NCBI RefSeq assembly: GCF_005405445.1
Contig: NZ_BJEB01000012.1
Location: forward strand, 1-41,658
Source: Paucilactobacillus nenjiangensis
GTDB lineage: Bacteria; Bacillota; Bacilli; Lactobacillales; Lactobacillaceae
Length of the DNA: 41,658 nt
Direction: 5' to 3'
Position 1 is the stretch's first letter, and each line of letters opens with the position of its first letter. The notes under the pieces are model-generated. The model saw nothing but the letters and a program-made list of their open reading frames with translations. It was not told the origin of the DNA and did no database searches. Position numbers and translations under genes: made by a program. Below are positions 35,007 through 41,658 of this stretch, piece after piece.

Positions 35007-36953
35007 ATGGCAAAAATTCATGAACTGACAGAGGTCCTCGCTGATCAAATTGCGGCTGGAGAAGTGATTGAACGTCCAGCGTCGATTGTGAAAGAATTGG
35101 TCGAAAATTCAGTTGATGCCCACAGTCGACAAATTGACATTATTGTTGAAAATTCAGGCTTTGATAGTATCAGAATTATTGATGATGGCGATGGTATCGA
35201 ATCAGACGACGTCTTGACTGCATTTAAGAGGCATGCAACCAGTAAAATTAGTTCGCGACAGGATTTATTTAAAGTAGCTTCCTTAGGTTTTCGAGGCGAA
35301 GCCTTACCAAGCATTGCGTCGGTTTCAGATGTCACAATGATTACCTCAAACGGAACTGATTCCGGGACGGAAATTAATATTCGCGGTGGTGAAATTATTA
35401 AGCACTCGGTGGCCGCAGTTCGCCAAGGTACGGATATTTTCATGAAAGATTTATTTTTCAATACACCGGCCAGATTGAAATATTTAAAATCACCCCAAAC
35501 CGAATTAGCTCAAATCACTGATATTGTCGATCGATTAGCTCTAGGCAACCCGGATGTGGCGATTACGTTTACTCATAATCAGCATGAAATTTTAAGAACG
35601 GCTGGTAATGGTAATTTACAACAAGTGATTGCTGCAATTTACGGGATTTCAAATGCTCGACAAATGGTAGACTTTGAAAATGAAGATGCTGATTTCCGGG
35701 TAACGGGATATACGTCCTTACCAGCCGTCACCCGAGCATCGCGTCAATACATCACGATTCTGATTAATCGTCGTTATATTCGGAATTACCAGCTCACCAG
35801 ATCAATTATTCAAGGGTACGGTTCTAAGTTAATGGTGGGTCGTTATCCAATTAGTGTGATTAACATCGAACTGGATCCAATTTTAGTTGATGTAAACGTC
35901 CATCCAGCTAAGAGAGAAGTTCGAATTAGCAAAGAAGACCAACTGGGGCAATTGATTGCTACCGCCTTACAAGAATCGATTGCTCAAGAAAATTTGATAC
36001 CGGATGCCTTAGGTGAGTTAAATACGGAAGAAAAAGTTGATTTTGATGATTTAAAATCCAGCCTCAATGATGCTTCTAGTAGCTATACTGCGCCCAAAAT
36101 TACAACGCAAGAAACTGCTGATCCAACCATCGTTGAACCGGTTGCGCCCATTACGATTGTTAAATCAGATGAATTAACTGATCCGTTGGTTAAAAATTTT
36201 GATGAAAAATATCATGCTGAAACCGGAGTTTCTGTTTTTGGTGATGGACAACCGGAGCCTGAAGTTGAGCATCAACAAGAGAATCTTGAATTAGATTTAA
36301 ACGATAAAACTGATCGAAGTAAAGAACGGTTTCCTGAATTACAGTTTATTGGTCAGTTTCGTGGGACTTTTTTGTTGGCCTCCGCAGCGGATGGCTTATA
36401 CTTAGTCGATCAACATGCCGCCCAAGAACGCATTAATTATGAGTATTATCGTGAAGAAATCGGCAAAGTTAGTGAAGATGCGCAAACAATGTTGGTACCG
36501 ATTGTCTTAGATTATCCAACTGCTGATGCAATGATGATTATGGAACATATGGAAGTTTTGAAAAGTTTAGGGCTGGAATTGGAACCCTTTGGACAAAACA
36601 GTTTTGTGGTTCACCAACATCCTACGTGGTTTAAGCAAGGACAAGAAGAGTCAACAATTCGAGAAATGGTTGATTGGATTATTACAGATGGTCATTTAAC
36701 CGTGGCTCAATTTCGTGAGAAGACGGCCATTATGATGAGCTGTAAACGAGCGATTAAAGCCAACCATTATCTGAATGATGATCAAGCTAAAGCGCTGTTG
36801 GTCGCGCTACCTAAATGCGAGAATCCTTTTAATTGTCCTCATGGTCGACCAGTCGTCATTCAATTTAGTGAACCAGAACTTGAAAAAATGTTTAAACGAA
36901 TTCAAGACTCACACAGTGCCTATGCTGGTGAATTTAATGACCATGAGTTTTAA
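35007..36953 (+). CDS. mutL: DNA mismatch repair protein MutL, with endonuclease motif
   Basis: A 648-residue GHKL ATPase. The N-terminal ATP site is clear: KELVENSVDA at 29-38, DDGDGI, GFRGEALPSIASV. A variable acidic linker spans about residues 335-440. The C-terminal domain has DQHA-xx-E-xxxx-E (near 468-479) plus SCK and NCPHGRP, the nicking-endonuclease motifs of MutL from bacteria without MutH. MutL is therefore expected to cut the new strand itself. AAAGGGG precedes the ATG. Second gene of the mutS-mutL operon; ruvA follows after about 110 bases. Confidence 0.97.
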   Translation: MAKIHELTEVLADQIAAGEVIERPASIVKELVENSVDAHSRQIDIIVENSGFDSIRIIDDGDGIESDDVLTAFKRHATSKISSRQDLFKVASLGFRGEALPSIASVSDVTMITSNGTDSGTEINIRGGEIIKHSVAAVRQGTDIFMKDLFFNTPARLKYLKSPQTELAQITDIVDRLALGNPDVAITFTHNQHEILRTAGNGNLQQVIAAIYGISNARQMVDFENEDADFRVTGYTSLPAVTRASRQYITILINRRYIRNYQLTRSIIQGYGSKLMVGRYPISVINIELDPILVDVNVHPAKREVRISKEDQLGQLIATALQESIAQENLIPDALGELNTEEKVDFDDLKSSLNDASSSYTAPKITTQETADPTIVEPVAPITIVKSDELTDPLVKNFDEKYHAETGVSVFGDGQPEPEVEHQQENLELDLNDKTDRSKERFPELQFIGQFRGTFLLASAADGLYLVDQHAAQERINYEYYREEIGKVSEDAQTMLVPIVLDYPTADAMMIMEHMEVLKSLGLELEPFGQNSFVVHQHPTWFKQGQEESTIREMVDWIITDGHLTVAQFREKTAIMMSCKRAIKANHYLNDDQAKALLVALPKCENPFNCPHGRPVVIQFSEPELEKMFKRIQDSHSAYAGEFNDHEF

Positions 36954-37061
36954 GTTGATTGTGGACTAATTTAACAGATTAGATGATAAATCTCTTCTGT
37001 GCCATACATAACTTTATGATAGAATTATTAAAGTAAATTTAGGGAAGAGTAGGAATACCAA

Positions 37062-37655
37062 TTGTACGAATATCTAGAAGGTAAAATCACAATTGTCACG
37101 CCAAGCTATATTGTTGTTGACGTACAAGGGGTCGGCTATCGAGTATTAACTGCTAACCCATACCGATACACTGAAGATTCAGTGGTAAGGGTTTATATTT
37201 ATCAAGCAGTCCGCGAAACAGAGCTAACCTTATTTGGGTTTGTTGACCAAGCGGAAAAGCAGCTATTTGAGCAACTAATTAACGTGTCAGGAATTGGTCC
37301 CAAGAGTGCACTCGCTATTTTAGCCAATGCAGACCACAGTGGATTAATCAATGCGATTGCGAATGATGACGCGGCATATCTGACTAAGTTTCCAGGTGTT
37401 GGTAAAAAAACAGCTGGTCAACTTGTTTTAGATTTGAAGGATAAAATTTTACAGCTAGATACTGGAAGTCAAAACAGCAGTGAAATTGTCAAAGTGTCAA
37501 ATGATATCTTGGCATTATCAGATGCATTATCGGCACTTGAATCACTGGGATATCGGACTAAAGATGTCGAAAAAGTCGCAAAAAAATTACGTGAGATTCC
37601 AGAAACTACCACGGATGATTATTTACGACAAGGCTTAACATTATTAACCAAATAG
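37062..37655 (+). CDS. ruvA: Holliday junction helicase subunit RuvA
   Basis: A 197-residue junction-binding protein. N-terminal OB-fold (MYEYLEGKITIVTPSYIVVDVQGVGYRV), two helix-hairpin-helix motifs (VSGIGPKSALAIL and FPGVGKKTAGQLVLDLKDK), and a C-terminal UBA-like domain (DALSALESLGYRTKDVEKVAKKL) that contacts RuvB. The start is TTG at 37062 with AGGAA eight bases upstream. ruvB follows after 19 bases. No LexA box is seen in the upstream gap, unlike the SOS-regulated ruvAB of some bacteria. Confidence 0.96.
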   Translation: MYEYLEGKITIVTPSYIVVDVQGVGYRVLTANPYRYTEDSVVRVYIYQAVRETELTLFGFVDQAEKQLFEQLINVSGIGPKSALAILANADHSGLINAIANDDAAYLTKFPGVGKKTAGQLVLDLKDKILQLDTGSQNSSEIVKVSNDILALSDALSALESLGYRTKDVEKVAKKLREIPETTTDDYLRQGLTLLTK

Positions 37656-37674
37656 ATGAAGGGAGGTCGTTTTG

Positions 37675-38691
37675 ATGGATGATGACAATGAAAATATTTT
37701 ATCTGGACAAAGTGAGGATGAACTAGAAAACTCGCTTGAGAAGTCATTACGGCCTCAAACGTTAGATGCATATATCGGCCAGACGAAAATTAAACATGAA
37801 TTAGATGTCTATATTCAAGCTGCTAGTGGACGTGAAGAAGCGTTAGATCATGTACTCCTCTATGGGCCTCCAGGGCTTGGGAAAACAACGTTGGCAATGG
37901 TGATTGCCAATGAAATGAAAGTAAATATCCGGACAACGAGTGGGCCAGCAATCGAAAAGCCAGGTGACTTGGTGGCATTATTGAATGAATTAGAGCCGGG
38001 GGATGTCTTGTTTATTGATGAAATTCATCGGTTACCAAAAATTGTTGAAGAAATGCTTTATTCAGCCATGGAAGATTTTTTTGTTGATATTGTCGTAGGG
38101 CAAGGCCCAACAGCGCACCCAATTCATTTTCCATTACCTCCATTTACTTTAATTGGTGCTACCACACAGGCGGGTTCATTATCGGCGCCATTACGCGATC
38201 GTTTTGGAATTGTGGAACATATGGATTACTACACGATTGAAGAGTTGCAGCAAATTATTTTTAGATCATCCGAAATTTTTCAAATCACGATGGTCGCCAG
38301 TGGGGCGCACGAGTTAGCTTTACGCTCACGAGGGACTCCACGAATTGCCAATCGATTGTTGAAGCGAGTGAGAGATTTCGCTCAGGTCGAAAATCGTGAT
38401 GATGTGGATCAAGAGATTGTTTCATATGCATTGGACTTACTGCGAGTTGATAATCGCGGTTTAGATGAAATTGATTTGAAACTGTTACGTACGATGATTG
38501 AGTTTTATCAAGGCGGCCCAGTAGGGCTAGGTACACTAGCAGCCAACATTGGTGAAGAACCCAATACAATTTCAGAAATGTATGAACCATATTTACTACA
38601 GATTGGCTTTATTAAACGAACACCGCGAGGAAGAATTGCTACTTCCCTGGCGTATAAACACTTAGGAATACCCGAAATTAAAGGAGAATAG
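37675..38691 (+). CDS. ruvB: Holliday junction branch migration helicase RuvB
   Basis: A 338-residue AAA+ motor. [12 protein letters not shown] near the N-terminus, Walker [10 protein letters not shown], Walker B LFIDEIHR, sensor [18 protein letters not shown], and a C-terminal winged helix ([17 protein letters not shown]). It drives branch migration together with RuvA. TTG at 37672 is in frame directly before ATG 37675; ATG is preferred because GGGAGG is at a better distance. queA follows five bases after the stop, so ruvA-ruvB-queA is probably one transcript. Confidence 0.96.
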   Translation: MDDDNENILSGQSEDELENSLEKSLRPQTLDAYIGQTKIKHELDVYIQAASGREEALDHVLLYGPPGLGKTTLAMVIANEMKVNIRTTSGPAIEKPGDLVALLNELEPGDVLFIDEIHRLPKIVEEMLYSAMEDFFVDIVVGQGPTAHPIHFPLPPFTLIGATTQAGSLSAPLRDRFGIVEHMDYYTIEELQQIIFRSSEIFQITMVASGAHELALRSRGTPRIANRLLKRVRDFAQVENRDDVDQEIVSYALDLLRVDNRGLDEIDLKLLRTMIEFYQGGPVGLGTLAANIGEEPNTISEMYEPYLLQIGFIKRTPRGRIATSLAYKHLGIPEIKGE

Positions 38692-38696
38692 CACTA

Positions 38697-39734
38697 ATGT
38701 CAGATTTAACTGTTGATGATTTTGATTATGATTTACCACACGAATTAATTGCACAAACCCCAATTGAAAAAAGAGATACTTCTCGCTTACTTGTTTTGGA
38801 TAGCAAAACCGGTGAGATGCAAGATCAACATTTTTATGATGTAATTGATCAATTAAATCCTGGGGATGCCGTTGTTATGAATAATTCGCGTGTCTTACCA
38901 GCACGAATTTATGGAATTAAAGCTGATACTGGTGCTCATGTGGAGGTTTTGTTGTTAAACAATACTGAGGGTGACACTTGGGAAACATTAGTTAAACCAG
39001 GTAAGAAAATTAAAATCGGGACAGTCTTAACTTTTGGAAACGGTGAATTAACTGCCACAGTTACTGAAGAACTTGATCACGGTGGTCGGATGATTGAATT
39101 TCACTATGAAGGAATCTTTTTAGAGGTTCTGGAAAAATTAGGTGAAATGCCATTACCACCTTATATTAAAGAAAAATTGGATGATCCAGATCGTTATCAA
39201 ACCGTTTATGCTAAAGAAAATGGTTCAGCGGCAGCACCAACGGCAGGACTTCATTGGACAAAAGAATTATTGCAAAAGGTTGAAGATAAGGGTGTTAAAC
39301 TTGTTTATTTAACTTTGCATGTGGGTCTTGGTACTTTTCGTCCAGTCGATGAAGAGAGAATTGAAGATCACGTGATGCATAGTGAATTTTATCGATTGGA
39401 TGCAGAGTCTGCAAAGACGTTGAATGATGTTCGTGCCAATGGAGGTCGCATTATCGCGACTGGAACAACTTCAATCCGTACTCTTGAAACCATTGGCACA
39501 AAGTTTAATGGCAAATTACAAGCTGATTCTGGATGGACTGATATTTTTATTATGCCCGGTTATAAATGGACTGTCGTAGATGCCTTCATCACCAACTTCC
39601 ATTTACCTAAATCAACTTTAGTGATGCTAGTGGCTGCGTTCACTGGTCGTGATAAGATTTTAAATGCTTATGAACATGCAATTAAGGAAAAATATCGTTT
39701 CTTCAGTTTTGGGGATGCAATGTTTGTCAAATAA
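38697..39734 (+). CDS. queA: S-adenosylmethionine:tRNA ribosyltransferase-isomerase QueA
   Basis: A 345-residue enzyme of the queuosine pathway: it transfers the ribosyl part of S-adenosylmethionine to preQ1 in tRNA. Family lines: [25 protein letters not shown] at the N-terminus, [35 protein letters not shown] and [11 protein letters not shown]. Length is normal. AAAGGAG precedes the ATG. It lies between ruvB and tgt, the standard order; no preQ1 riboswitch is seen before it or tgt. Confidence 0.97.
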   Translation: MSDLTVDDFDYDLPHELIAQTPIEKRDTSRLLVLDSKTGEMQDQHFYDVIDQLNPGDAVVMNNSRVLPARIYGIKADTGAHVEVLLLNNTEGDTWETLVKPGKKIKIGTVLTFGNGELTATVTEELDHGGRMIEFHYEGIFLEVLEKLGEMPLPPYIKEKLDDPDRYQTVYAKENGSAAAPTAGLHWTKELLQKVEDKGVKLVYLTLHVGLGTFRPVDEERIEDHVMHSEFYRLDAESAKTLNDVRANGGRIIATGTTSIRTLETIGTKFNGKLQADSGWTDIFIMPGYKWTVVDAFITNFHLPKSTLVMLVAAFTGRDKILNAYEHAIKEKYRFFSFGDAMFVK

Positions 39735-39776
39735 ACCGACAGCCTAAAACACATTGTTCCAAATTAAATGAATTAT

Positions 39777-39786
39777 TTGTTATACT
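39777..39786 (+). promoter_or_regulatory. Candidate tgt promoter, extended -10
   Basis: TGT followed by TATACT (39781-39786) is an extended -10 about 40 bases before tgt. The -35 region is poor. It suggests tgt can be expressed separately from ruvAB-queA. Confidence 0.5.
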
Positions 39787-39815
39787 ATTAACTGGAATTT
39801 ACAGTTAAATGATGA

Positions 39816-40970
<1,155 letters not shown>

Positions 40971-41041
40971 TAAATTGACTCGTGTTTTATAAGTTTTTTT
41001 GATACAGTAGAGATAGTAAAACTGAAAGGATGTTCAAATTA

Positions 41042-41455
41042 ATGCAAAGTTACTCAGGAATTATCTTAATCGTTGTGATGGTAGCAGTAATGTACTTCTT
41101 AATGATCCGTCCACAACAAAAGCAACGTGCGCAACATCAAAATATGGTTAGTGCCCTTAAAAAAGGCGATAAAGTGATTACCATTGGTCGTCTTCATGGT
41201 GTGATTGATTCAGTTGATAACACTAACAAGACAGTTGTTTTAGATGTTGAAGGAATTTATTTAACATTTGATTTAGCTGCTGTTGCTAGTGTCGTTCCAG
41301 CTGACGCTCCAGCACCTGCTGCACCAGTTGTTAGTGAAACAGCTGAAACCGAAGAACCTGCTGATTCTAGTGAAGAACCTGCAAGTTCAGCTGAAGCAGT
41401 TGAAGAAACACCTGCTGAATCAGCAAGTGATGCTACTTCTGAAGAAGCAAAATAA
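41042..41455 (+). CDS. yajC: Preprotein translocase subunit YajC
   Basis: A 137-residue membrane protein accessory to SecDF/SecYEG. One N-terminal membrane segment (about residues 6-23, IILIVVMVAVMYFLMI), then RPQQKQRAQHQNMVSALKKGDKVITIGRLHGVI, the YajC family core. The last 45 residues are a low-complexity acidic tail of Ala, Glu, Pro and Ser. An upstream ATG at 41030 would overlap the ribosome binding site AAAGGA, so ATG at 41042 is the better start. It follows tgt, the standard order. Confidence 0.93.
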   Translation: MQSYSGIILIVVMVAVMYFLMIRPQQKQRAQHQNMVSALKKGDKVITIGRLHGVIDSVDNTNKTVVLDVEGIYLTFDLAAVASVVPADAPAPAAPVVSETAETEEPADSSEEPASSAEAVEETPAESASDATSEEAK

Positions 41456-41479
41456 ATTACTAAATCACCACCTGATATA

Positions 41480-41512
41480 AGGGCTGAAATCGTTGATTTC
41501 ACCCTTTTTTTG
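41480..41512 (+). terminator. yajC terminator
   Basis: AGGG-CT-GAAATC (41480-41491) pairs with GATTTC-A-CCCT (41495-41505), followed by seven T. It closes the yajC transcript before the putative insertion-sequence end. Confidence 0.85.
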
Positions 41513-41527
41513 CGTCTTTAGACCTGG

Positions 41528-41658
41528 TTGAGCACGTCAAGTGTGCGAAACAAAAAGCCACCTGCTATGCGGGTGGAGAGCAAATGGGTTATACAAAAAT
41601 GCCCCCATCAGATTTAGAATGAAGGTGTCGAAGCTAACATAAAAAATCGAAAGGGAGC
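41528..41658 (+). mobile_element. Probable left end of an IS200/IS605-type element, cut by the window edge
   Basis: After the yajC terminator come two hairpins: GCAC/GTGC (41532-41546) and a strong CCACCTGC (41558-41565) with GCGGGTGG (41569-41576) around TAT. A third can form between ATGGG (41584-41588) and CCCAT (41604-41608). The window ends in GAAAGGGAGC, a typical ribosome binding site, so a gene probably starts just outside. Subterminal hairpins and a structured leader before tnpA are characteristic of IS200-type elements, and the sequence resembles lactobacillus IS200 leaders as I recall them. No transposase is visible, and the exact left boundary is not determined. Confidence 0.5.

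Noticed and set aside
41310-41450. Repetitive GCTGAA/CCTGCT stretch at the end of yajC as a repeat element
   Set aside because: It stays in frame and encodes the acidic Ala/Glu/Pro/Ser tail common in YajC of this group.

Overview
The window is chromosomal DNA from a low-GC Gram-positive bacterium, most likely a lactobacillus (Lactobacillaceae). The basis is the Firmicute gene set (ezrA, rny, mreBCD, the ymfF/ymfH M16 pair, pgsA-cinA-recA, MutL with an endonuclease motif), two tRNA-sensing T-box leaders, and a 6S-type RNA followed by a small membrane gene and a usp gene. That last arrangement is the one described for the lactic-acid-bacterial 'lacto-usp' RNA. I cannot name the species. Almost all of the window is conserved core genome; no phage, CRISPR array or defence island is visible. 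The only mobile DNA is what looks like the left end of an IS200/IS605-type element cut by the right edge.

Layout. 1-5035, mostly minus strand: usp, a small membrane protein, a 6S/lacto-usp RNA, rarA, a YueI-like gene, then (plus strand) a DUF1054 gene, then rpsD with its leader and a free-methionine-sulfoxide reductase. 5182-10170, plus strand: ezrA; a cysteine desulfurase-thiI operon behind a structured leader; thiol peroxidase. 10171-21986: valS under a valine T-box, folC, radC, mreBCD, a histidine-type ABC transporter under a T-box with two antiterminator/terminator modules, and a cardiolipin synthase. lysC (22085-23443) is on the minus strand. 23636-41455, plus strand: ymfF-ymfH, rodZ, pgsA, cinA, recA (with a LexA box), rny, mutS-mutL, ruvA-ruvB, queA, tgt, yajC. 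41456-41658: terminator, then the putative insertion-sequence end.

How the genes fit together. The desulfurase supplies persulfide sulfur to ThiI for 4-thiouridine in tRNA. MreBCD and RodZ organise side-wall growth and EzrA septal growth. RecA, RuvAB, MutS and MutL form a recombination and mismatch-repair block. QueA and Tgt make queuosine in tRNA. The two T-boxes couple valyl-tRNA synthetase and amino-acid uptake to uncharged tRNA.

The most interesting signals are regulatory. (1) The putative histidine T-box has one specifier domain but two complete antiterminator/terminator modules, and the second looks like a partial duplication. (2) The 6S-type RNA ends in a terminator only about 6 bases before the ribosome binding site of the next gene. 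(3) The desulfurase-thiI leader carries a strong stem and an overlapping 12-codon reading frame ending in a Cys codon. (4) A palindromic terminator-like repeat with core ACAAAACGTTAGTTTT occurs at three places, once inverted. All structures were found by eye; no folding or database search was run.
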